Below, in pieces: positions 50,538 to 58,754 of a DNA stretch of 64,000 nt (position 1 is its first letter; each line of letters begins with the position of its first letter). A model generated the notes under the pieces. The model made no database searches. It worked only from the letters and a program-made list of their open reading frames with translations, and was not told the origin of the DNA. The position numbers were made by a program, and so were the translations under genes. The stretch comes from JASLCR01 sp964619585 (GTDB lineage: Bacteria > Patescibacteriota > Saccharimonadia > Saccharimonadales > Saccharimonadaceae), in NCBI GenBank assembly GCA_964619585.1, contig CAZUCO010000001.1, positions 372,001 through 436,000 of the forward strand, read 5' to 3'.

Positions 50538-50787
50538 AGTAACTCACCTCACTTATAGTTGGTAGCGGCAATCCACGCCAGTTATTTTGCACTTGCCCAT
50601 CATCTGAGATCGCGATAAGTGTCGGATATTCAACGATGTCATACACTCGACAGAAATCTTGAGCATCACGAGTATCCGGGTCCATTGTCTCCATTTCATG
50701 ACCAGTCTGCCGCTCAAAATCATGCAAGAACTCTTCGACAGCTCGCCGATGCTCGCTGTTTTCTCTATATACCACCACGACGCGCAT
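50530..50787 (-). CDS. Thioredoxin-fold protein without a CxxC motif
   Basis: An 85-residue cytoplasmic protein. ATG 50787 (MRVVVVYRENSEHRRAVEEF) is chosen; the longer frame would overlap nrdR. The fold is read from the pattern beta-strand, long helix, YDIVEYPTLIAISDDGQVQN (with cis-Pro in EYPTL) and a last helix. Where the CxxC should be, the sequence reads RENSEHRR; the only Cys is in DFCRVYD. It overlaps the VKOR gene, so it may be an adaptor or redox-inactive partner. Interpretation beyond the fold is inference. Confidence 0.7.
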   Translation of the reverse strand: MRVVVVYRENSEHRRAVEEFLHDFERQTGHEMETMDPDTRDAQDFCRVYDIVEYPTLIAISDDGQVQNNWRGLPLPTISEVSYYV

Positions 50788-50788
50788 A

Positions 50789-51244
50789 CTATTTGCGCTC
50801 CTTCCCCGATCGAGATGCAAGAATTTTAACAAAATCATCTAATGTCTTGAAGTCATGGAATACGCTAGCAAACCGCACATATGCCACTTGATTCTTACCC
50901 TCTAGCTCATCGAGGACAATTTCTCCAATTTGCTTTGAGAAGACTTCACTTTCGCCAAGATCATATATTGACTCCTCAACGGTATCAACAATCTGTTCAA
51001 CCTCTAGTTCTGATGAAAAGAATTTACCTACTGATTGTTTGATTGCTGCGGCCAGCTTGTCTCTGTCAAAAAGCTCACGATCACCGTCCTTCTTGATCAC
51101 TGCAAGATTTGGCTTTTCGATCCGCTCATAGGTTGTAAACCGCTTACCATCGGGGGCCTCGCGGCGGCGGCGGATTGTCTTGCCGTCACCAACCTCTCGT
51201 GACTCAAGTACCCTACTGTCACCTATATTGATTTGACTCGCCAT
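50789..51244 (-). CDS. nrdR: NrdR-like regulator lacking the zinc ribbon cysteines
   Basis: Repressor of ribonucleotide reductase genes in most bacteria, 151 residues. The N-terminus keeps the NrdR frame (DSRVLESREVGDGKTIRRRR then RFTTYERIE), but all four zinc cysteines are gone: MASQIN replaces the first pair and EAPDGK the second, and the protein has no Cys at all. The ATP-cone (about 48-137, LAVIKKDGDRELFDRDKLAA) is intact with the VAYVRFASVFHDFKTLDDF end. DNA binding may differ or be lost. It ends 1 base before the Trx-like gene. Confidence 0.9.
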   Translation of the reverse strand: MASQINIGDSRVLESREVGDGKTIRRRREAPDGKRFTTYERIEKPNLAVIKKDGDRELFDRDKLAAAIKQSVGKFFSSELEVEQIVDTVEESIYDLGESEVFSKQIGEIVLDELEGKNQVAYVRFASVFHDFKTLDDFVKILASRSGKERK

Positions 51245-51256
51245 TCTTATGACTTC

Positions 51257-52462
51257 CTATTCTTGATCTTTTTTCTTCTTACGGCGACGGAGGAAAGCTG
51301 GTGTATCATCTTCTTCATCTTCTGGCTCTGGTTCTTTCCACATATCAGGGGCAGACTCGTCAGCGAAGTGTTCTGCTGCTGCTGTTTGATCAAGTTCCAT
51401 GTTAACGCTTGAGATCTCTTCGTCTTTCATGGTATCAACAGAGGCAGATGGTTGCTGAACAGCTGTCGTTGGATGCTCAAGAGTGGCTGCTTGTTCCTCA
51501 AAGAATTCTGAGTCGAAGCCAGTCGCGATTACAGTAATCACAAGCTCGTCTTCCATCTCAGGTTTGAGTGTTGCACCGAAGATTATGTTGGCGTCCGGAG
51601 AAACTGCAGAGGTAATAATCTCAGCCGCTTCCTGGATTTCTGACATGCTCATGTCATAACCACCGGTAACGTTGAAGAGTACACCCTTTGCGCCATCAAT
51701 AGAGACCTCGATCAGCGGGCTCTCAATTGCCTGCTGAGCAGCTTGTGCAGCACGCTCTTCACCGCTGGCACGGCCAATACCCATCAGTGCGGAGCCAGCA
51801 TTGCTCATAATCGCCTTGACGTCTGCGAAGTCGAGGTTAATGAGTCCATGTTCAGTGATCAATTCAGAAATACCTTGCACACCCTGGCGAAGCACGTCAT
51901 CGGCAATTTTGAAAGTCTCGAGTAGTGGCGTACGTCGATCGATCGTTTGGAGTAAGCGGTCGTTTGGAATCGTGATCAGAGTATCAACTTGCTTACCGAG
52001 TTGAGCGACTGCCCACTCTGCGTTCTGACGACGCTTCTCACCCTCAAAACTAAATGGCTTTGTAGCGACACCAACCACCAAGATACCGAGTTCACGAGCA
52101 ATCTCTGCCACAATATGGCCAGCACCGGATCCGGTACCACCGCCAGCACCGATTGTGACAAATATCATGTCTGCACCCTCAAGCGCACTGCGGATCTCAT
52201 CCCGTGATTCGTTCGCTGCCTCTTCACCTTTTGCTGGATCAGCACCAGCGCCAAGACCATTTGTCGCTTGCTTACCTAGATGGATCTTTACATCAGCCTT
52301 TGAGTTATGAAGTGCCTGCGCATCCGTGTTCATGGCGATAAACTGCACACCATGCAGGCCAGCATCTTTCATGCGGTTTACTGCGCTACCGCCAGCGCCT
52401 CCGACTCCAATAACTTTAATACTTGCAAAAGTCTGGATTTCGCTTGGTTTTACTTCCGGCAT
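51257..52462 (-). CDS. ftsZ: Cell division GTPase FtsZ
   Basis: Tubulin homologue that forms the division ring; 401 residues. The GTP-binding glycine loop is IGAGGGTGSGAGH (about 104-116), and the T7 synergy loop is near NLDFADVKAIMSNAGSAL. The GTPase core ends at about 320, followed by an acidic, Asp/Glu-rich linker and a C-terminal peptide TPAFLRRRKKKKDQE, the tail that binds FtsA. A Shine-Dalgarno GGGAGAAAAG precedes the ATG. It follows ftsA on the same strand with a 100-base gap without a clear terminator. Confidence 0.98.
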   Translation of the reverse strand: MPEVKPSEIQTFASIKVIGVGGAGGSAVNRMKDAGLHGVQFIAMNTDAQALHNSKADVKIHLGKQATNGLGAGADPAKGEEAANESRDEIRSALEGADMIFVTIGAGGGTGSGAGHIVAEIARELGILVVGVATKPFSFEGEKRRQNAEWAVAQLGKQVDTLITIPNDRLLQTIDRRTPLLETFKIADDVLRQGVQGISELITEHGLINLDFADVKAIMSNAGSALMGIGRASGEERAAQAAQQAIESPLIEVSIDGAKGVLFNVTGGYDMSMSEIQEAAEIITSAVSPDANIIFGATLKPEMEDELVITVIATGFDSEFFEEQAATLEHPTTAVQQPSASVDTMKDEEISSVNMELDQTAAAEHFADESAPDMWKEPEPEDEEDDTPAFLRRRKKKKDQE

Positions 52463-52562
52463 GAAACGCTTTTCTCCCTCGCTTTTTCACTAAACAAAAG
52501 TTTTACTCATTCTAGTATATCACTCTTGAATACAAAAATTAAATCTTCAATAATAACAGGGG

Positions 52563-53816
52563 TCAGGCTTTGAACCGACCCAAGAAACGGCTCAATACTC
52601 CGCCCGCTTTTTGTAGGCCCTCTTTAGCATTTTTGCTACTGAGTTTGCCAACTCCGCCACTAGTGTGTGTGACGAATTCGCGCTCGCCGTCAATCAGCAT
52701 TAAGCCGATCGCGGTTGCAAATTCTGGCTTTTCAGCATCTTCACTTACACCACTAAAACCTTCAATTTTCCCAATCCGAGCCGCCAGGCCAAGCGATTTC
52801 TTAGCGAACTCAGTCATTTGCCGCATATTTGCACCACCACCAGTTAGGACCACGCCGCTCGGAAGTTGCCCAGCCCGACCAGCTTTTTTGAGTTCTTTAT
52901 GTACTCCCTCAAAAATTTCCTCGAGTCGAGCCTCAACAATCTCGTCAATTTCACTTGAATCAAAAGTAAATACCTCATTATCACCTTTGATACTGATACC
53001 AGCGTGGTCTGTACGCGGAATCGCAACCGCATGAGACACTTTCACTTTTTCAGCTATCTCAGGATCGGTCTTGAGCCCAATCGCCAAGTCATTGGTAATA
53101 TTATTTCCACCAATCGGAATAACACCGACATATTGCAGGTCACCTTCTTCAAATACGGCCACACTGGTAGTAGCTCCACCAAGGTCAATAACTGCAACTC
53201 CATTCTCGAGCTGCTGCTCACGCACGACAGCCTTGGCAGCGCCAAGTACGCTCGGTACGATAGCGTGTCCTGCTACCTTGGCCATGTCAGCTGCTTTTTC
53301 GAGATTTTGCAGATGTGGCACCAAGACTGACACAACATTCGCATTGATCTCAAGCCGTGTGCCTGTCATACCAAGCGGATCTTTGATGTTGTCTTGGCCA
53401 TCAAGTCGATAACTATGTGGGACGACTTCGATTACCTCACGGTTGGCTGGCACTTTGCCAGTTGTGGCAACTTCCTCTATCCGTGACAGGTCCTGTCGAG
53501 AGATTTCGTGATCAGGCGCACCAACAGCAATCATGCCATCAGCCTTTGTGCTTAGGACATGCTGACCGTTGATCGAAATAGTTGCCCCGTCAACTTGATA
53601 GCCACTCATCCGTTCAGCTTCACCAAGCGTATCATCGATCGCTCGAGCTGGACCAGTGAGTGTAACAACCACACCTTTACGCATACCGCTATTAGGTGCT
53701 TTACCTACACCAACGATCGTTGGTGTACCTGTTGTTGGATCGATGTGCCCTACTACACATCGAACAGTCGTTGTTCCAATATCAAGACCGACTGCATATC
53801 GCGCATTATCTTGCAT
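52563..53816 (-). CDS. ftsA: Cell division protein FtsA
   Basis: Actin-like protein that tethers FtsZ to the membrane, 417 residues. Phosphate-1 motif YAVGLDIGTTTVRCVVG (about 8-24), the phosphate-2 region VAVIDLGGATTSVAVFEEGD and the adenosine motif VVLTGGGANMRQM (about 310) are present. The C-terminus ends with GGVLSRFLGRFKA, an amphipathic helix for membrane binding. Its -10 TATAAT (53824-53829, minus) ends 7 bases before the ATG, so the mRNA is probably leaderless. The pair ftsA-ftsZ lies outside a classical dcw cluster. Confidence 0.96.
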   Translation of the reverse strand: MQDNARYAVGLDIGTTTVRCVVGHIDPTTGTPTIVGVGKAPNSGMRKGVVVTLTGPARAIDDTLGEAERMSGYQVDGATISINGQHVLSTKADGMIAVGAPDHEISRQDLSRIEEVATTGKVPANREVIEVVPHSYRLDGQDNIKDPLGMTGTRLEINANVVSVLVPHLQNLEKAADMAKVAGHAIVPSVLGAAKAVVREQQLENGVAVIDLGGATTSVAVFEEGDLQYVGVIPIGGNNITNDLAIGLKTDPEIAEKVKVSHAVAIPRTDHAGISIKGDNEVFTFDSSEIDEIVEARLEEIFEGVHKELKKAGRAGQLPSGVVLTGGGANMRQMTEFAKKSLGLAARIGKIEGFSGVSEDAEKPEFATAIGLMLIDGEREFVTHTSGGVGKLSSKNAKEGLQKAGGVLSRFLGRFKA

Positions 53817-53898
53817 ATGTAGGATTATAGCATAAGGACATAAGCGGAAAATAGTCCATCACGTCAACGCGTACCCGAAGTTGCCCCAAACAACTACT

Positions 53899-54657
53899 CT
53901 AAAGTGTCAATATTTCCGCACCAGCTTCTGTCACAAGCACCGTATGCTCAAAATGTGCGCTCAAGCTACCGTCTCTCGTTGAGATAGTCCATCCATCAGG
54001 GTGGTTAGAGTCAATTCTCTCGCCGCCAAGGGTTGCCATTGGCTCAATCGCAATCGTATCGCCCGCATGAAGGACAACACCAGTTCCTGCCCGGCCATAA
54101 TTAGGCACCTCAGGTGGCATATGCATTTGATGACCGACACCATGCCCTACCAGCTCACGGATGACTCCCAGACCAGCTCCAGCCAATACTTTCTCAACGG
54201 CCGCAGAAATATCGCCAACACGCGTACCCTCACCCTTGATTGCATCGATCCCCGCATACAGGCTACGCTCCGTTGCACTCAATAGATGCTTCGCAGCACC
54301 TTTTGGCTTATCACCAATGACCATCGTCAATGCGCTGTCGGTTTTCATGTTTTTGTAAGTAATAACAAGGTCAAAGCTCACAATGTCGCCTACTTCAAAC
54401 GACTCATCAGTCGGCACTCCGTGAACGATCTCATCATTTTTAGAAATACAGATAACATTTGGAAATCCGACTTCCTTTGTCTGATACGTGGCTACAGCCC
54501 CTCGTGCACTGATCTCTTTTGCCACATATGCGTCAACCTCCAGACCTGTCATACCGGGCTGGACATAGGTTTTTAGATTACCAAGAATCTCACCAAGGAT
54601 CTTGCCCCCTTCGCGCATTGCTTGGATCTCAGCCTGAGTTTTGGTTGGCTGGGTCAT
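53899..54657 (-). CDS. map: Methionine aminopeptidase, type I
   Basis: Removes the initiator Met after deformylation; 252 residues. The metal ligands are visible in DIVSFDLVITYKNMKTDSAL (Asp pair; the usual GDIV.iD...dGy.gD), ELVGHGVGHQMHMPPEVPNY (His; the substrate His is in GHGVG), and the late Glu residues in IAIEPMATLGGERID and FEHTVLVTE. It lies in the operon map-adk-like order: adk stops 7 bases before it on the same strand. Functionally it belongs with def and fmt at 61432-62896. Confidence 0.95.
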   Translation of the reverse strand: MTQPTKTQAEIQAMREGGKILGEILGNLKTYVQPGMTGLEVDAYVAKEISARGAVATYQTKEVGFPNVICISKNDEIVHGVPTDESFEVGDIVSFDLVITYKNMKTDSALTMVIGDKPKGAAKHLLSATERSLYAGIDAIKGEGTRVGDISAAVEKVLAGAGLGVIRELVGHGVGHQMHMPPEVPNYGRAGTGVVLHAGDTIAIEPMATLGGERIDSNHPDGWTISTRDGSLSAHFEHTVLVTEAGAEILTL

Positions 54658-54664
54658 GATCTCG

Positions 54665-55216
54665 TTACACCAAACCGCGGTGCTCTAACTCCGCAAAGAT
54701 CTTGTCGTGCACTTCACCGGCGGTACCAGTACCATCAATGTGAACAATCTTCACATCATCTTCAGCAAAACTACCCAAGACGGGGTACATCTTTTGACGA
54801 TAGATACTCATACGTCGAGCGATTGTCTCAGGCGTGTCTTCCATCCGACCGCGTCGTTCTAAGCGCTTCATAATCTCTGCCTCAGGCACCTCCAGTGCAA
54901 TCACTAGATCAATCGTCTCGCCATTCTGCTCCATATAGCCAGCTAGCCACTCAGCCTGCTCCTTTGTACGCGGGAAACCATCGACGATTGTTTTCGGATA
55001 GTTTTTTGCTCGAGCATCCTTGATGGCTTCATCGAACACTTCGTAAGTTAGCTCGTCACTCACCAACTCACCAGACTTTAATACTTTGATAACCTCAGAG
55101 TCCTTGCTATTTCGAAGCATTTCTCCAGTCGAGAGCCACTTCCATCCCTGACGTACTGCCAACATCTGTCCCTGCATGCTCTTTCCTGCCCCTGTCGGCC
55201 CAAAGAATAAAATCAC
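54665..55216 (-). CDS. adk: Adenylate kinase
   Basis: Catalyses 2 ADP = ATP + AMP. The 183-residue product is a short form with a small LID. P-loop FFGPTGAGKSMQGQMLA (about 4-20), the AMP-site helix STGEMLRNSKD (about 31-41), the conserved DGFPRTKEQAEWL (about 78-91) and the LID region RLERRGRMEDTPETIARRM (about 117-135) are visible. There is no zinc-type LID. The gene lies between yqeY (24 bases) and map (7 bases), and no own promoter is evident. Confidence 0.93.
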   Translation of the reverse strand: MILFFGPTGAGKSMQGQMLAVRQGWKWLSTGEMLRNSKDSEVIKVLKSGELVSDELTYEVFDEAIKDARAKNYPKTIVDGFPRTKEQAEWLAGYMEQNGETIDLVIALEVPEAEIMKRLERRGRMEDTPETIARRMSIYRQKMYPVLGSFAEDDVKIVHIDGTGTAGEVHDKIFAELEHRGLV

Positions 55217-55239
55217 CCCGCTCTCACCTTTCCCTATCG

Positions 55240-55695
55240 TTACTTACTGAGTTGCTCTTTTACAATACGTGCGATAACTGCACCATCCGCCGTATTACCA
55301 AGCTTGGCTTTAACCGCACCAATCACCTGTCCCATCTGTTGCATGGTAGCGCCATCGATACCAGCAATCACTTGCTCAACCTCGAGACGAACCTCATCTT
55401 CCGTCAATTGCTTTGGAAGATACTTTTCAAGTACCGCCACTTCTTTGGCTTCTTCTTCCGCGAGTTCTGGTCGGCCGTTCTGTTCATAGAGGGTGATCGA
55501 TTCGCGACGCTTCTTCACCTCACGAGCAATCACTTGCTCAACCTCAGCGTCAGCAAGTCCTTCGTCACGCTTGTTTTGCGCCACCTCTTCGTTAAGAATC
55601 GCAGCCTTTAGGTTGCGTAACACATCGCCTTCAAAACGATTGCCGCCCAAAAGAGCGGCTTTCATATCGTTTTGGATTTGCTCCGTTAGAGCCAT
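55240..55695 (-). CDS. yqeY: GatB/YqeY domain protein
   Basis: A 151-residue free-standing YqeY protein. The all-helical fold shares its C-terminal part with the tail domain of GatB: KKRRESITLYEQNGRPELAE, EVAVLEKYLPKQLTEDEVRL, then MQQMGQVIGAVKAKLGNTADG (about 112-132). YqeY is often encoded beside rpsU, as here (rpsU stops 3 bases upstream). Its role is unclear; a tRNA-binding or amidotransferase-related function is proposed for the family. Confidence 0.93.
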   Translation of the reverse strand: MALTEQIQNDMKAALLGGNRFEGDVLRNLKAAILNEEVAQNKRDEGLADAEVEQVIAREVKKRRESITLYEQNGRPELAEEEAKEVAVLEKYLPKQLTEDEVRLEVEQVIAGIDGATMQQMGQVIGAVKAKLGNTADGAVIARIVKEQLSK

Positions 55696-55698
55696 CCG

Positions 55699-55914
55699 CT
55701 AGCGAACTCCTAGGCGCATTTTAGCCATTTTGTCGGCCTTACGTTCCTTGCGGATAATCGCTTTACTGCGACGCTCAGTTTTGCTAATTGGCTTCTGGAA
55801 GCGCATACTTGCTTTCGCTTCGCTCAGGACACCGCTCTGCAATACCTTACGATTAAAGCGACGAATAACGTTTTCGTTCGCTTCCTTCTGATCTTTACGT
55901 GTTACTTGTACCAT
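55699..55914 (-). CDS. rpsU: 30S ribosomal protein S21
   Basis: A 71-residue S21; it starts MVQVTRKDQKEANENVIRRF. The ATG at 55914 is chosen because the promoter TTGTCA-17-TACAAT ends about 10 bases upstream, leaving only about 3 bases of leader; the frame is open further to 55953, but that lies through the promoter. The fold is a basic helical hairpin with NRKVLQSGVLSEAKASMRFQ and a tail ending KMAKMRLGVR. S21 supports base pairing between mRNA and the 16S anti-Shine-Dalgarno. Confidence 0.93.
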   Translation of the reverse strand: MVQVTRKDQKEANENVIRRFNRKVLQSGVLSEAKASMRFQKPISKTERRSKAIIRKERKADKMAKMRLGVR

Positions 55915-55953
55915 ATCGTTTGCTATTGTAACAGATGTTAACAATGATGACAA

Positions 55954-56304
55954 CTACCGTGTTTTCCAATACTGAGCCATTGCTGCTAAAGCCCCGGCCA
56001 CTAACATGACAGCAAACGGCAGAAGTACCAGTTGTTGGATGTGCTCAACTTGTTTCGTGATTGCGCTCACATATATGATCATCGCAATAAACCCAGTCAG
56101 CAACACCGTGTGGCTGATCTTCAGATCAATCTTCTCAGTCCGCTCATCTTTTCCCTTGCCTAGCATTCGCCGAAATAGCGCCATTACAGCAACGCTCATC
56201 GCGATCACAATACCAACAGCAATAAAATATGTTACATAATTTGAGGTATCTGCACTCAGCCACTTATCGAGACTAAGTGTCAATTCTTGTAGTTGATCGA
56301 TCAT
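55954..56304 (-). CDS. Small membrane protein, partner of the XRE regulator
   Basis: A 116-residue protein with a short amphipathic N-terminus (MIDQLQELTLSLDKWL) and three or four helices: about 25-46 (FIAVGIVIAMSVAVMALF), 66-83 and 90-110 (LVLLPFAVMLVAGALAAMA). The cytoplasmic loop is charged (GKGKDERTEKIDLK). The pair 'XRE regulator directly followed by a small membrane protein' recalls DUF2178/YozG-type pairs; no match was made. The ATG abuts the XRE stop with zero gap (TAGATG). Confidence 0.75.
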   Translation of the reverse strand: MIDQLQELTLSLDKWLSADTSNYVTYFIAVGIVIAMSVAVMALFRRMLGKGKDERTEKIDLKISHTVLLTGFIAMIIYVSAITKQVEHIQQLVLLPFAVMLVAGALAAMAQYWKTR

Positions 56305-56535
56305 CTATTCCTCCTTGCGTTCATACGAGAACACTTCATTAATATCAACATTGAAGTAGCGCGCAATGCGAAACGCCAATGCCAGCGATGGTGAATAGTT
56401 ACCTTTTTCCATCATTAAAATTGTCTGCTTTGATACGTCCACCGCATCAGCAAGCTGTTGTTGCGACATACGGCGCAAGACACGATGTTCATATACCGTG
56501 TTGTGGACTGTATCGACTTCTTTCTTTTTCGTACG
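56305..56535 (-). CDS. XRE-family HTH regulator with no normal start codon
   Basis: A complete Cro/C1 HTH reads in this frame: VYEHRVLRRMSQQQLADAVD, then VSKQTILMMEKGNYSPSLAL and AFRIARYFNVDINEVFSYER, ending KEE, 55-60% similar in feel to YozG-type regulators. No ATG, GTG or TTG precedes helix 1 in frame. The nearest ATG (56547) reads ATG AAA GGC TAG, so an in-frame stop (56536-56538) separates it from the domain. Internal TTG (56478) or ATG (56469) would remove helix 1. It may start at a rare codon, be a pseudogene, or contain a sequencing error. Coupled to the membrane gene downstream. Confidence 0.7.
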   Translation of the reverse strand, partial: RTKKKEVDTVHNTVYEHRVLRRMSQQQLADAVDVSKQTILMMEKGNYSPSLALAFRIARYFNVDINEVFSYERKEE

Positions 56536-56614
56536 CTAGCCTTTCATTAATAGTATTTGGAAAATTTCCCTATTCCCAATAGTACATAATAGTTTTATAA
56601 AAGTAAAGTATTTT

Positions 56615-58336
56615 TTACTTTTTATCCAATGCTACTACATGAAGCAGCCGGCCCTCAACACTTCGTCGACCCATCCACTCATTGATATCCGGTTGATACC
56701 AGACGGAGATTTCAGCACCAACCTCAACAAAAAAATGATCCGGCGCATTAAATGCCAAAAACTGTAGTACAACACCACTGTTACTGCGGACTTCGATTTT
56801 CACGTGCTGGCCATCCGTGCCCATACGTCGAACATGCATTACTATCAAATTATCCGAACGTAGAATTGGCTGAGGATTACCACTACCAAATGGCTCAAGC
56901 GCCGCAATTTGTTTCACAAGCTCTTCACCTACATGATCAATCTCTGCGAGTACATCTTCCTCGGGCAGCAGCTTCTTTTGCTCATCAGTGAGTACAAGAC
57001 CTGATTGATTGTAAAATTCATTTACTCGCTTTCGAAACGCTTCAATATTCTTGGTCGGTAGCGTGACACCAGCCGCTGCTCGATGTCCACCACCTTTCGT
57101 GATGATATCGTCAGCGCTACGAATTGCATCAGCTGCCGAGAATCCGCCATAGCTGCGTGCACTCCCCTTTGTCTCATCGCCCATTTCCTGCAGTACAAAT
57201 GTCGGTTTTTTGTACTTCTCAAGTAATTTTGCCGCCACAATCCCGACAATACCGTGGTTCCACTCAGGAGCACTCACGACAAGCACTGGATCATCGGCAT
57301 ACTCCTCGGCTTGTAGGATCGCCGCTTTATAGATCTTGTCTTGATTAGACCGTCGCGTAGTATTGAGTACGTCGAGGGCTTGTGCTTTTTCGAGCGCGAC
57401 AATACCATCAGTTGCAGTGAGCATATCAAGCGCTATCTGTGCCGTCTCGAGTCGCCCCGCCGCATTCATACGCGGGCCCAACCCAAAACCAAGGCTGCGC
57501 GCATTGACGGCTTCAGGCTCAACCTTGCTCACTGCCATCAGCGCCTTTAGACCCGGCCGTCGAGTCTTGCTCAGGACTTTTAGACCCCAGTAGACGTTGG
57601 CCCTATTCTCGTCCTTCAGCGTCACCACATCACACACTGTCCCCAGTGCTACGAGATCAAGAAGCCATTTCTCCTGCCCATCCTCAAGCCCACTGAGTCG
57701 AGTCTGCAAAGCTTGCACCAGTTTAAACGCCACACCACAGCCTGCGAGATCGAGAAACGGATAGAGTTTTGTAGATGCATCTTCAGATATCAGGTAATTG
57801 TCTTTTAGTAACAAATTTTCATAAGCATCTGGATAGTCCTGTAGTAGCCGCTTTGGATTAATGACCGCCACAGCCGGTGGCTGCACGGGGGCAACATTGT
57901 GATGATCCGTCACGATCACATCGACCCCGAGTTCATTTGCCCGGACAATTTCCTTTTCACTGAGGCTACCACAATCTACAGTGACAATGAGACTTGCCCC
58001 ACTTGCGGCAATCTTCTCAACTGCCTCAACCGTCAACCCATACCCCTCGACAAATCGATTTGGAATGAATGTCTCGACGATTTCAAATCCAAAGCTCTTA
58101 AACGCATCCAAAAGAATGGTCGTTGCCGTCAAACCATCGATATCATAGTCGCCATAGATTGTTATGTGTTCTTGCTTCTCATGTGCCGTGACGAGACGAT
58201 CCACCGCCTGTTTCATATCTGGCAGTAAAAATGGGTCATGTTTTGCATCATAGCTTGGATGCAAAAACGCTTCACGAGCCTGTGCTGTATGAAGCCCCCG
58301 TTTCTTCAAGATTGCAGGAAAGATATCGGTACTCAT
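56615..58336 (-). CDS. recJ: Single-stranded-DNA exonuclease RecJ
   Basis: 5'-3' ssDNA exonuclease for recombination and mismatch repair, 573 residues. The DHH domain shows YGDYDIDGLTATTIL (Asp pair, about 60-74), DCGSLSEKEI and VIVTDHHNVAPV (DHH, about 142). The DHHA1 domain has IITKGGGHRAAAGVTLPTK (about 415-433). The OB-fold C-terminal domain occupies about 450-573 and ends VVALDKK. RecF, 38 kb away, is another component of this pathway. The gene shares a strand with the upstream winged-helix gene (20 bases). Confidence 0.95.
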   Translation of the reverse strand: MSTDIFPAILKKRGLHTAQAREAFLHPSYDAKHDPFLLPDMKQAVDRLVTAHEKQEHITIYGDYDIDGLTATTILLDAFKSFGFEIVETFIPNRFVEGYGLTVEAVEKIAASGASLIVTVDCGSLSEKEIVRANELGVDVIVTDHHNVAPVQPPAVAVINPKRLLQDYPDAYENLLLKDNYLISEDASTKLYPFLDLAGCGVAFKLVQALQTRLSGLEDGQEKWLLDLVALGTVCDVVTLKDENRANVYWGLKVLSKTRRPGLKALMAVSKVEPEAVNARSLGFGLGPRMNAAGRLETAQIALDMLTATDGIVALEKAQALDVLNTTRRSNQDKIYKAAILQAEEYADDPVLVVSAPEWNHGIVGIVAAKLLEKYKKPTFVLQEMGDETKGSARSYGGFSAADAIRSADDIITKGGGHRAAAGVTLPTKNIEAFRKRVNEFYNQSGLVLTDEQKKLLPEEDVLAEIDHVGEELVKQIAALEPFGSGNPQPILRSDNLIVMHVRRMGTDGQHVKIEVRSNSGVVLQFLAFNAPDHFFVEVGAEISVWYQPDINEWMGRRSVEGRLLHVVALDKK

Positions 58337-58356
58337 ACTAGCTCCCCGTGTCGTAT

Positions 58357-58665
58357 CTAGACTGGAGAGACATCAGTAGACCGTTTGCTACGTGCCGATT
58401 GGTGCTGCTGACTCTTAATAACAATACTCTGGAGTTCCTTGAAGATCGGAAACTGTTTGTTGGTCGAGTAAATCTTGGTGTTGCCCTGCTTTTCACTAGA
58501 GAGAAAACCGACTTTCTCAAGCTTCTTAAGTTCACGCTGGATATTACCTGGATCCTCTTTAATAAGCTTCGCTAGACCTCTCACATGAGTATGAAAATCT
58601 GGATATTTCGCATACACCACAACTATTTTTCGGCGCACACGACTGGTAATAAAAACGTCTAACAT
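58357..58665 (-). CDS. Winged-helix (ArsR-like) DNA-binding protein
   Basis: A 102-residue transcription-factor-like protein. It begins MLDVFITSRVRRKIVVVYAK. The HTH/wing reads DFHTHVRGLAKLIKEDPGNI, QRELKKLEKVGFLSSEKQGN, TKIYSTNKQFPIFKELQSIV, typical of a two-stranded wing after the recognition helix. A Ser/Arg-rich tail follows. No metal-binding Cys are present. The Shine-Dalgarno AAGGGAGAG precedes the ATG and a promoter TTGAAG-18-TACGAT lies upstream. It could control recJ, which follows it by 20 bases. Confidence 0.82.
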   Translation of the reverse strand: MLDVFITSRVRRKIVVVYAKYPDFHTHVRGLAKLIKEDPGNIQRELKKLEKVGFLSSEKQGNTKIYSTNKQFPIFKELQSIVIKSQQHQSARSKRSTDVSPV

Positions 58666-58754
58666 ACTCTCCCTTGGTCAGCTTAAAGTCTTGTTGTTTG
58701 TTCCTTTTATCGTAACACAATCTTACAACACCCTTCAACCCATTCAGTGCAGAA

